This document shows positions 31,880 to 38,135 of a stretch of DNA of 38,135 nucleotides, one piece after another. Under the pieces are notes generated by a model. That model was given only the letters and a program-made list of their open reading frames with translations. It was not told the origin of the DNA and ran no database searches. Within the stretch, counting starts at the first letter, position 1; every line of letters starts with the position of its first letter. Position numbers and translations under genes: made by a program. This DNA is from DASVVT01 sp036386415 (lineage in GTDB: Bacteria; Acidobacteriota; Blastocatellia; Pyrinomonadales; Pyrinomonadaceae): the NCBI GenBank assembly GCA_036386415.1, contig DASVVT010000002.1, positions 1 to 38,135 on the forward strand, read 5' to 3'.

Positions 31880-33460
31880 ATGCCTGTCCAAAATCTACTT
31901 CCGGGTCATGTGCTGGGTGTACCTGCCGGTATGATCGGGGGTGAAGTAGTTATCTATCGCATGGCGGGTAACGCGGGCGTGGGAACTGTCGGGTGGCAGC
32001 CCGCCAACAGTCCTGTGCAGATGCGGAATTTGGATGTCGCCGGGCAGCACGCCTTTTTCCAAGTTAACGGGGCGGCTGGCATGATCGCTAATGGCTGTCC
32101 AGCAACCGTTCAGGTGATGTGGACGAACCCGGTCGCTTCGAATGTGCTGGAAGTCATACCCAACAAAGCGCGACAAGTTCTGTACGGAAGGTCATTCGCC
32201 AGGGCGGCGACAGACCCCGGTCAGGAGGCGATGGAAAAACTGACAGCCCAGTGGTATAACGCGGTCGTCAACGGCTGCGGCCTTGATCCGAATACGTTCC
32301 AGTTGTTTCAGGGTAATCAGCCCATCTATTCCACTTCCGAACAGCTCTGGAACATTTTCGACGCCGTCCCGCCGCCGACCATCAATAATTATTTTAACCC
32401 CGGGCAGTTCAACGTCTTCTCGTCAGACTACGGCGCGGTCATCAACAACCTGAAGCCGCAGAATGCCGGGAGGTTTCAGACCGATATGGGCGACTATTAT
32501 GCTCTCTGGATCGCCTACCTCAGGACTGGCCCGGCGATGCCGAGGGGCGGCATCCAGGAACTCTTCTCCAAATGGGCCTACATGAACATGCCGCCCGATC
32601 AGGCTCAACAGGTCATCACCGATTGGGCGGAGGTCTCTCAGGGCGTCGTGCCCGTCGCCGTCCAGATGTGGCTCAACGCGGGCGGGAGTACGGGCGGGGT
32701 GAAAGCCTATAACAACACAATCGCGACCTTGAAGAACGCGATAGCCTCCACGCCCGGAAAGTCTTTCCAGATGGACAGCTCGACGGAGTCGGCGGATGTC
32801 TCGCACACATGGGCCGAAGGCGAGGTCGGCGGTTTCTTTGAGGACTTCTGGGGCGGAGCGAGCGCCAGCTATAGCCAGATGACACAGATGCTGGCGACCG
32901 CCGGAATCCAGATCAAAGTAACCTTTCAGCACCTGCTGACCTTCGCCACAGGTCCGCTCGCGAAGGTGAGCACAGACCCGATCCTGTCTCAGTATCAGCC
33001 CTGGTACTTCCCGCCAGCGCTCAATCTTGCCTTCCAAAACAATAACAACGTGGTCTGGAACAACACTCCGCCGACTTGGGCGAATACCTTCGGCCCGAAC
33101 GGCAACATGCTGCGTGTGTGCAGCGCCGTGGTCGTCGTTGACGGCATCGACATAGAGATGGAATCAGAGGTCGGGTTCTCCACCAGCCAGCAGACGCAAT
33201 TCGAGGCGGCGGCATCCGGAGGCTTCTTCCCGTTCTTTGAGGCCGAAGCGTCGGGCGGCTGGACACACAATTCGGAGTTCGACAGCAACGGTAACGTGAC
33301 TGTTACTTCAAGTTCTCCGACGGGTAATCCGAACATACTCGGTGTGATCGTGACCCCCATTAATCACGCGATTGCGAGCCACCTTCAGTTGATGCAGGAA
33401 GAAGAAGCGGTCGCCGAGCAACCGAACACAGGAAGAGGGAGGGGAAAAGGAAAATCTTAA
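31880..33460 (+). CDS. Unknown 526-residue protein
   Basis: A soluble-looking protein with no signal peptide and no domain I recognise. It is rich in Asn, Gln, Gly and aromatic residues. Notable stretches: a beta-rich start (1-100; GEVVIYRMAGNAGVGTVGW), PPPTINNYFNPGQFNVFSSDYG near 165-186, a helical middle (about 215-290), WAEGEVGGFFEDFWGG near 313-328 and PWYFPPALNLAFQNNNN near 374-390. A C-terminal half of alternating polar and hydrophobic residues follows, with VVVVDGIDIEME. The last residues are basic (GRGRGKGKS). AGAGGAGGAAACA before ATG 31880 is a near-ideal ribosome-binding site, suggesting high expression. It follows a Crp/Fnr gene with shared operator-like sites. Pore-forming or surface-binding protein is one guess among many; I do not assign a function. 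Confidence 0.8.
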   Translation: MPVQNLLPGHVLGVPAGMIGGEVVIYRMAGNAGVGTVGWQPANSPVQMRNLDVAGQHAFFQVNGAAGMIANGCPATVQVMWTNPVASNVLEVIPNKARQVLYGRSFARAATDPGQEAMEKLTAQWYNAVVNGCGLDPNTFQLFQGNQPIYSTSEQLWNIFDAVPPPTINNYFNPGQFNVFSSDYGAVINNLKPQNAGRFQTDMGDYYALWIAYLRTGPAMPRGGIQELFSKWAYMNMPPDQAQQVITDWAEVSQGVVPVAVQMWLNAGGSTGGVKAYNNTIATLKNAIASTPGKSFQMDSSTESADVSHTWAEGEVGGFFEDFWGGASASYSQMTQMLATAGIQIKVTFQHLLTFATGPLAKVSTDPILSQYQPWYFPPALNLAFQNNNNVVWNNTPPTWANTFGPNGNMLRVCSAVVVVDGIDIEMESEVGFSTSQQTQFEAAASGGFFPFFEAEASGGWTHNSEFDSNGNVTVTSSSPTGNPNILGVIVTPINHAIASHLQLMQEEEAVAEQPNTGRGRGKGKS

Positions 33461-33561
33461 AGCGGTTGGCGGGTGCGACCTGATGACTCTTCGCTCGCTG
33501 CCACCACCGGGGCTGCGTCGAATAGCCGTTCAGGCGACATGCAAACGCGAATTGCTAAAAA

Positions 33562-33609
33562 GTAAGATGGGGGCGAGGTCTGTCTGTGACAACCTTGCCC
33601 CCATCTTAC
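33562..33609 (-). terminator. Rho-independent terminator of the S41 protease gene
   Basis: Arms GTAAGATGGGGGC (33562-33574) and GCCCCCATCTTAC (33597-33609) pair perfectly, and the inner bases AGGT/ACCT extend the stem to about 18 pairs with one G-U. On the minus strand it is followed by TTTTTAGC, and the protease stop is about 25 bases before it. On the plus strand it could also shield the unknown gene from read-through, though no T-run follows there. Confidence 0.8.
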
Positions 33610-33631
33610 ATGTCCAACATGAATCTCGATC

Positions 33632-35344
33632 TTAGCTTTGAGATGCGCCGTTGCGGACGCTCTCGGCGAGGCGCTTGGCGTCGGGCAGGGCTTCGACGGC
33701 GCGTAAGGTTTGCGGGTCGCTTTCGAGCAGGATGCGGTTGCCCGCATCGGTCGAGAAGGCTGCGGTCATGACTTCATCGCGGATGCGCAGCTTGACGAAA
33801 TCCAGCTCCGCATCGACTTGCGAGGGCTGTATGCCGAAGGTCGGGTCGTGCTGCAAGAAGCTGCGGAAGGCTTCGACGACGCGATCCGTCATAGGGAAAT
33901 CCGTCGCGCGCGGGGCACGCCCCGTCTCCGGCTTTTCGACTCGATAAGCATCAAGGCCGGGGAGCTGTCCGGCGACCAGTTGACGCGTGAAATAGAAGGC
34001 CGCTTCGGCGATGCGCCCGCGCAGAGGGGTTGCCGCCAGAGGCTTGACTTCGATGTCGGGCGTGATGCCGCCGCCACCGTAGAAGACGCGCCCGGCAGCG
34101 GTCTTGACGGCTGGGCCGGTCGGGGCATGCGGCGTCGGCGTCGCGGCGGGCTGCTCCGGCTGGGTTGGAGACGTGGGCGAAGTAGTTGTAGTGTGCGGCG
34201 CTCTCTCTTCCTCGTCGTGGCGGACGTAGTAGTCGTAGAGCGAGCCGTTTGAATAGTCGCGTTGGATCGAGCGCCCATAGGGCGTGTAGTACTTGGCGGT
34301 CGTTAAGGTCAGCCCCGTGCCAAGCGGGAGTTGAAAGACCTGCTGAACGAGCGCTTTGCCGAAACTGGTTTCGCCGACGATGAGGCCGCGCCCGTGATCC
34401 TGAATCGCACCCGCGACGATCTCCGAGGCGGACGCGGAGTTGCGATTGATGAGCAGCACAAGCGGGAAATCCTCCGGGTCTGCGCCCTTCGATTTGTGAA
34501 TGACCGACTCGCTATAGCCGCGCCCGCGCACAGACACGATGGTCTGTCCGCGCGGGAGAAATTCGCTGGCGACTTCGATGGCCTGGTTGAGAAGCCCTCC
34601 GGGGTTGTTACGCAAATCCAGCACCATCTGGCGCATCCCCTGCGATTTGAGATTTGAGATGGCGTCGCGCAGCTCTGCGCCCGTCGTGTGCTGGAAACCC
34701 CGCGTTAGCGCGACGTAGCCGATGCCCGGACGGTACATGAAGGAGTTGCTGATGGAAGGCAGCGGCACGGCATCGCGCACGATGGTGAAAGAAAGGGGCG
34801 CTTGCGCTCCGGCACGCTCGATCTTGAGACGCACCTCCTTGCCACGGTCGCCGCGTACATTCTTGGAGACCTCCTCGCTCGACCACTCGCGCGCGTCTTT
34901 GCCGTCAACCTCGACGATGCGATCACCGTAGCGCAGTCCCGCACGCGCTGCCGGTGTGCCTTCCACAGCCGACTGTACGTAGACGCCGTCGCGATGGCGA
35001 AGGATCGTCACCCCGATGCCGTAAAAGCGAGAGTCCTGATCCTCTTTGAGCTTGTTGAATTCGGCGCGCGAGAAGAACATCGAGTGGGGATCGAGCGACG
35101 AGAGCATGCCTTGAATGGCGGCCTGCGTGGCCTTCTCATAATCGACATCGCCGGCATAGTTGTCCGTGACGGTCTTGACGGCGGCATCGTAGTCGCCTTC
35201 GATCTGGTCGGATGTGCTGGATGCATCCTGTGTGGGCGCGCTCAAGGACATGCGCAGGTCTTCGCCGAAAATATCACGCATGCCCCCGGCGAGGGTCGCC
35301 GACAGTATGATCGCCGCTGCAAGTATGCCAAACTTCACGCTCAT
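33632..35344 (-). CDS. C-terminal processing peptidase (S41, CtpA/Prc family)
   Basis: A 570-residue secreted or membrane-tethered serine protease. Residues 1-22 are a signal or anchor (KFGILAAAIILSATLAG). The PDZ domain lies at about 100-180 (FYGIGVTIL, VYVQSAVEGTPAARAGLRYGD). The S41 catalytic core follows: VLDLRNNPGG, then Ser305 in NSASASE as nucleophile and Lys330 in ETSFGKALVQ as base. An insert of Thr, Pro and Ser (about 385-420) splits the core from a C-terminal region (about 425-570) that is not part of the standard fold. CtpA enzymes trim periplasmic proteins at C-termini. The ribosome-binding site is weak (GGAG, 15 bases). It diverges from the glycosyltransferase gene and ends at a terminator. 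Confidence 0.93.
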   Translation of the reverse strand: MSVKFGILAAAIILSATLAGGMRDIFGEDLRMSLSAPTQDASSTSDQIEGDYDAAVKTVTDNYAGDVDYEKATQAAIQGMLSSLDPHSMFFSRAEFNKLKEDQDSRFYGIGVTILRHRDGVYVQSAVEGTPAARAGLRYGDRIVEVDGKDAREWSSEEVSKNVRGDRGKEVRLKIERAGAQAPLSFTIVRDAVPLPSISNSFMYRPGIGYVALTRGFQHTTGAELRDAISNLKSQGMRQMVLDLRNNPGGLLNQAIEVASEFLPRGQTIVSVRGRGYSESVIHKSKGADPEDFPLVLLINRNSASASEIVAGAIQDHGRGLIVGETSFGKALVQQVFQLPLGTGLTLTTAKYYTPYGRSIQRDYSNGSLYDYYVRHDEEERAPHTTTTSPTSPTQPEQPAATPTPHAPTGPAVKTAAGRVFYGGGGITPDIEVKPLAATPLRGRIAEAAFYFTRQLVAGQLPGLDAYRVEKPETGRAPRATDFPMTDRVVEAFRSFLQHDPTFGIQPSQVDAELDFVKLRIRDEVMTAAFSTDAGNRILLESDPQTLRAVEALPDAKRLAESVRNGASQS

Positions 35345-35467
35345 TGCTACTTTGAAAACTCCCTGCGCCGCAGACGGCTTTCGAGGCCGACACCACGTGA
35401 GCCAAATATAGCACAGACACCCATTCTGCGCCGAAAGGCGCGACCGTCAGGCCGCCTGTGCTATATT

Positions 35468-35534
35468 CGTAAATCGCGAATCGTAAATCGCGAATCGAGA
35501 AAGTCGTTCGTCGATTCGCGATTTACGATTTACG
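35468..35534. repeat. Heptamer-arm hairpin, CGTAAAT/CGCGAAT type
   Basis: Left arm 35468-35498 and right arm 35511-35534 are reverse complements, except that the left carries one extra 7-base unit (CGCGAAT). The right arm ends just before GAGGAATC, the ribosome-binding site of the glycosyltransferase gene, so the hairpin could hide or expose that site. The element is in the divergent gap between the S41 protease and the glycosyltransferase. Confidence 0.85.
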
Positions 35535-35546
35535 AGGAATCATTTA

Positions 35547-36374
35547 ATGTCTCCATCTCTTTCTGTCATCATTCCTGCCTACAATGAGGCGGCACGGCTC
35601 AGAAAAACGCTGCTCATCGTCGTCGATTACCTGCATGCTCACACTCGCGAAAGCGAGCTGATCGTCGTCGATGATGGTTCAAGGGACGAGACCGCAGAGG
35701 TCGCCGAGCAGAGCGTCACAGAGGCCGCCAGCGGCACGACGGTGAGCGCGAAGGTGATACGCAATCAGCCGAATCGCGGCAAAGGCCACGCCGTGCGCAC
35801 AGGGTTGCTTGCCGCCCGCGCGCCCGTTGCGCTCTTCTCCGACGCAGACCTATCGACACCCATCACGGAGACACCCAAATTGATCGCTCCCATCGAAGAC
35901 GGCCTGTATGATCTGACGTTCGGCTCGCGCGCGCTTGACCGCAGCCTGATCGGAGTACATCAGCCCTGGCGGCGCGAACAGGGTGGGCGCGTCATTAATC
36001 TCATCGTACGCCTGGCGACCCGTCTGCCGTTCTGGGACACGCAGTGCGGCTTCAAAGCTTTCCGCATGAGCGTCTGTCGGCCTCTCATCGAAGCCTCGAC
36101 CGTTGATCGCTTCGGCTTCGACGTAGAATATCTCTACGTGGCAAACCTGGCGGGCTTGCGCTTGTGCGAGATTCCTGTGCGCTGGGATCACAACGAAGGC
36201 AGCAAGCTGAGCGTCTGGCGCGATACGCCGCGCCTGCTCAACGAAGTTCGCACGATACGCAGGCAGGCGCGCAGTGGTGTCTACACGGAAGCGATTAACG
36301 CCGCGCGCGCATCTATGGCACACGAAACAGATCACGCGGCACAGGCCGCAGAACCTGTGGGCTCCGCCAAGTAA
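35547..36374 (+). CDS. Family 2 glycosyltransferase (polyprenyl-phosphate glucosyltransferase-like)
   Basis: A 275-residue GT2 enzyme. SLSVIIPAYNEAARL and LIVVDDGSRDET hold the nucleotide-binding residues, LFSDADLSTPI is the DxD-like metal site, and DTQCGFKAFR and GFDVEYLYVANLAG match the dolichyl/polyprenyl-phosphate beta-glucosyl- or mannosyltransferase (ALG5/DPM1-like) group. The donor would be UDP- or GDP-sugar and the acceptor a lipid phosphate at the membrane. No transmembrane helix is predicted by eye. The tail (from about 245) is alanine-rich and not conserved. ATG 35547 follows GAGGAATCATTTA. pdxJ follows after 42 bases on the same strand. Confidence 0.9.
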   Translation: MSPSLSVIIPAYNEAARLRKTLLIVVDYLHAHTRESELIVVDDGSRDETAEVAEQSVTEAASGTTVSAKVIRNQPNRGKGHAVRTGLLAARAPVALFSDADLSTPITETPKLIAPIEDGLYDLTFGSRALDRSLIGVHQPWRREQGGRVINLIVRLATRLPFWDTQCGFKAFRMSVCRPLIEASTVDRFGFDVEYLYVANLAGLRLCEIPVRWDHNEGSKLSVWRDTPRLLNEVRTIRRQARSGVYTEAINAARASMAHETDHAAQAAEPVGSAK

Positions 36375-36416
36375 GGAGCCGCCTGAATGCTCTCCGGTGC
36401 TTAAAGTGTAAAGATT

Positions 36417-37178
36417 ATGACTACACGTCTCAACGTCAACATAGATCACGTCGCCACCGTGCGCCAGGCCAGGCGCGCGCCGGAGCCGAGCGTCATGGCG
36501 GCGGCGATGATGTGCGAACAGGCAGGGGCCGACGGCATCACCGTTCACCTGCGCGGGGATCGCCGCCACATACAGGACACAGACCTGCTCAGCTTACGCC
36601 AGTCTGTGACGACCTACCTGAACGTCGAGATGGCTGCGACTGAAGAGATGCTCAAGATCGCGCTCGAAACCTTGCCCGATGCCGTCACGCTGGTGGCAGA
36701 AAGGGCGGACGAGATTACGACCGAAGGCGGTTTGGACGTGCGCGCCAATCTCTCTATCGTGCGCGCAACGGTCAGCCGCCTGCGCGAGACAGAGAAGATC
36801 ATCACGAGCCTCTTCATAGACCCCGAACCTCATCAGATAGAGGCCGCGCACGAAGTCGGCGCTCAACAGGTGGAACTGTGCACGGCTGCTTATGCTGATG
36901 CGACGCTCGGCGCGAGAGCCGCGCATACGGAGAGCGCCCTGCGCGCCGCACAGGAGCTGCGACGATTGCGCGAAGCGGCGACGCTCGCCTCGCAGTACGG
37001 TCTGCGCGTCGCCGCCGGTCATGGCCTCACCTATCGCAACGTCGGCGCAGTCGTGCGTATAGAAGAGATCACCGAATTCAACATCGGCCACAACATCATC
37101 TCGCGCGCCATCTTCACAGGCCTCGAACGCGCGGTAAAGGAGATGCGCGAAGCGATTCTGAGCGGCAGCGCTCAATAG
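36417..37178 (+). CDS. pdxJ: Pyridoxine 5'-phosphate synthase PdxJ
   Basis: A 253-residue TIM-barrel enzyme that condenses 1-deoxyxylulose 5-phosphate with 3-amino-2-oxopropyl phosphate in the DXP-dependent vitamin B6 pathway. LNVNIDHVATVRQAR is the signature start, GADGITVHLRGDRRHIQD the conserved phosphate loop, LNVEMA and VTLVAERADEITTEGGL contain active-site residues, and AAGHGLTYRNV binds phosphate near the C-terminus. Length and start (ATG 36417) match the family. It lies 42 bases after the glycosyltransferase; TTAAAGTGTAAAG precedes the start without a strong Shine-Dalgarno. A hairpin-rich region follows and may end the transcript. Confidence 0.95.
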   Translation: MTTRLNVNIDHVATVRQARRAPEPSVMAAAMMCEQAGADGITVHLRGDRRHIQDTDLLSLRQSVTTYLNVEMAATEEMLKIALETLPDAVTLVAERADEITTEGGLDVRANLSIVRATVSRLRETEKIITSLFIDPEPHQIEAAHEVGAQQVELCTAAYADATLGARAAHTESALRAAQELRRLREAATLASQYGLRVAAGHGLTYRNVGAVVRIEEITEFNIGHNIISRAIFTGLERAVKEMREAILSGSAQ

Positions 37179-37210
37179 TAATCACATCTCCAGCGCCCTT
37201 TGCGTCATCT

Positions 37211-37263
37211 CCTTTGCGCCCTTTGCGTTTAGAGAGACGCTTTAAACGCAAAGGGCGCAAAGG
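37211..37263. repeat. Perfect 20-nt inverted repeat, CCTTTGCG type
   Basis: Arms 37211-37230 and 37244-37263 are exact reverse complements around a 13-base loop. The units (CCTTTGCGC, CCTTTGCG) have a 9-base period, unlike the 7-base majority. It lies about 32 bases after the pdxJ stop. A partial extra unit extends left of the left arm. Confidence 0.85.
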
Positions 37264-37321
37264 GAACGCAGTGGACGCAGAAAACTCAACTCTCCGGCTT
37301 GAGCCATTACACAAAATAATG

Positions 37322-37379
37322 ACCGGGAGCGACTTACAGGGCGCGGCTCCCGATCCGCTCCTCATTCATCACTCCCGGT
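37322..37379 (+). terminator. Possible terminator after pdxJ
   Basis: ACCGGGAG (37322-37329) pairs with CTCCCGGT (37372-37379), and the following bases read TCTTTTC. GGGAGC can also pair with GCTCCC (37346-37351), so two folds compete. The long loop makes this a weak terminator call. Confidence 0.35.
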
Positions 37380-37423
37380 TCTTTTCGGCCAGTCATATTG
37401 CCGACCGAAACTTAGAAGGAAAG

Positions 37424-37513
37424 CTGTCCGTGGTCAGTGGTCAGTTGTTTCGCTACCCGTACTTGAATCTTCAGGACTCAAGGATAGCTAGACAAACAAC
37501 TGACCACGGACAG
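37424..37513. repeat. Heptamer-arm hairpin, GTCCGTG/GTCAGTG type
   Basis: Left arm 37424-37450 and right arm 37494-37513 are reverse complements, except that the left carries one extra unit (TGGTCAG). The unit type is the same as at 26529-26643 (GTCCGTGGTCAGTTG shared). It abuts the ruvB stop codon (37518-37520) within five bases. Confidence 0.85.
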
Positions 37514-37517
37514 TCTT

Positions 37518-38135
37518 TTAACTTGCCAGCGCATCACGCTCTCTGCGAGACATAGAGAGGCCGAGGTGCTTATACGCGGCGCGTGTGGCGACGCGACCGC
37601 GCGGCGTGCGATTCAGAAAGCCGATCTGAATCAGGTACGGCTCGATGATCTCTTCTATGGACTCGCGCTCTTCGCTGATCGAAGCGGAGAGCGTGCCGAC
37701 GCCAACAGGGCCGCCGTCGAACTTCTCTATAATCACGCTCAGGAGCTTGCGATCAATTTCGTCGAGGCCGAAGCGATCCACTTCCATCTCGTCAAGCGCG
37801 CGGCGCGCCAGGACTTGCGTGATCCGCCCGTCGCCCAGGACTTCCGCGTAATCGCGTACGCGGCGCAGCAGACGGTTGGCGATGCGCGGTGTGCCGCGTG
37901 CGCGACGCGCAATCTCGCTCGCGCCGGTGGCTTCAATCTCCACCCCCAGAATCTCCGCCGACCGGTGAATGATGATCTCCAAGTCATGCTGCAAATAGAA
38001 ATCCAGATGAAAGACGATGCCGAAGCGCCCGCGCAGAGGTGCTGTAATGAGACCGGCTCGCGTGGTCGCTCCGACCAAAGTGAACTTCGGCAGCTCCAGC
38101 TTGATCGAGCGGGCCGCCGTGCCCTGCCCGATCAT
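37518..38135 (-). CDS. ruvB: Holliday junction helicase RuvB, C-terminal part (runs off window)
   Basis: The last 205 residues of RuvB, the AAA+ motor that drives branch migration with RuvA. MIGQGTAARSIKLELPKF, GATTRAGLITAPLRGRFG and the arginine-finger/sensor region are typical, followed by the winged helix at the C-terminus (RTPRGRVATRAAYKHLGL). The Walker A and B motifs lie beyond the right edge, so the coding start is not in the window and the MIGQG methionine is internal, not a start. The coding end lies next to the heptamer hairpin at 37424-37513. Confidence 0.95.
   Translation of the reverse strand: MIGQGTAARSIKLELPKFTLVGATTRAGLITAPLRGRFGIVFHLDFYLQHDLEIIIHRSAEILGVEIEATGASEIARRARGTPRIANRLLRRVRDYAEVLGDGRITQVLARRALDEMEVDRFGLDEIDRKLLSVIIEKFDGGPVGVGTLSASISEERESIEEIIEPYLIQIGFLNRTPRGRVATRAAYKHLGLSMSRRERDALAS

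Larger units (their letters stand above)
37179..37517. other. Hairpin-rich interval between pdxJ and ruvB
   Basis: About 340 bases between convergent genes. It contains three inverted-repeat units, listed separately: 37211-37263, 37322-37379 and 37424-37513. No coding frame here looks real; the 113-codon plus-strand frame runs through the repeats. Confidence 0.55.

Noticed and set aside
37214..37555. 113-codon plus-strand frame after pdxJ
   Set aside because: Runs through three hairpin repeats and into ruvB on the opposite strand; noncoding.
1..38135. tRNA or rRNA genes
   Set aside because: I saw no cloverleaf-like intergenic segment with a conserved T-loop, and no rRNA signature, in the gaps; a covariance search would be decisive.

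Overview
The window is a 38.1 kb, high-GC, gene-dense piece of a Gram-negative-type bacterial chromosome. It carries no rRNA or tRNA genes that I can see. Gene content (BshC and a YpdA-like oxidoreductase of bacillithiol metabolism, a group-III-like PfkA, PdxJ, a separate biotin carboxylase and biotin carrier, fungalysin-type M36 protease) and the many intergenic heptamer-period hairpins suggest Acidobacteriota, perhaps Blastocatellia. That placement is an inference from gene content, not from a marker phylogeny.

Layout. 1-5.4 kb: an inverted repeat, a secreted M36 metalloprotease with BACON domain, and a pair made of a TPR protein and a YpdA-like FAD oxidoreductase. 5.5-10.7 kb: a PhzF-family isomerase and a 1302-residue patatin-like phospholipase with about ten membrane segments. 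10.7-13.3 kb: a less GC-rich island with two inverted repeats, a lipoprotein and a small unknown protein. 13.3-18.8 kb: DapA-family lyase, bshC (4-base overlap), mutL, a CheW-like protein and a tiny coupled ORF. 18.8-24.5 kb, all minus strand: retropepsin-like protease, HAD phosphatase, accB, accC, a small unknown protein, a zinc-ribbon membrane protein and a CDP-alcohol phosphatidyltransferase. 24.6-26.5 kb: greA diverging from a REC/HD-GYP response regulator. 26.6-29.1 kb: pfkA and two selenoprotein genes. 29.4-33.5 kb: rlmI, a Crp/Fnr regulator and a 526-residue protein of unknown family. 33.6-38.1 kb: S41 C-terminal processing protease, a family 2 glycosyltransferase, pdxJ and the 3' part of ruvB, which runs off the window.

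The strongest unusual result is a neighbouring pair of selenocysteine genes. In both the peroxiredoxin (28683-29147) and the GrdB-like protein (27857-28588), an in-frame UGA sits exactly where the family has its catalytic cysteine, and a hairpin with bacterial-SECIS-like spacing follows. Automatic gene calling would split or truncate both. The second strong signal is a set of about ten intergenic hairpins whose arms are tandem 7-base units. The unit sequence differs between loci while the architecture is shared. Several abut start or stop codons, one supplies the stop codon of greA, and at two loci the arms differ by exactly one heptamer. A third lead is an imperfect dyad, TGTCnnnTATTGAACAGA, found both upstream of the Crp/Fnr gene and upstream of the unknown 526-residue gene.
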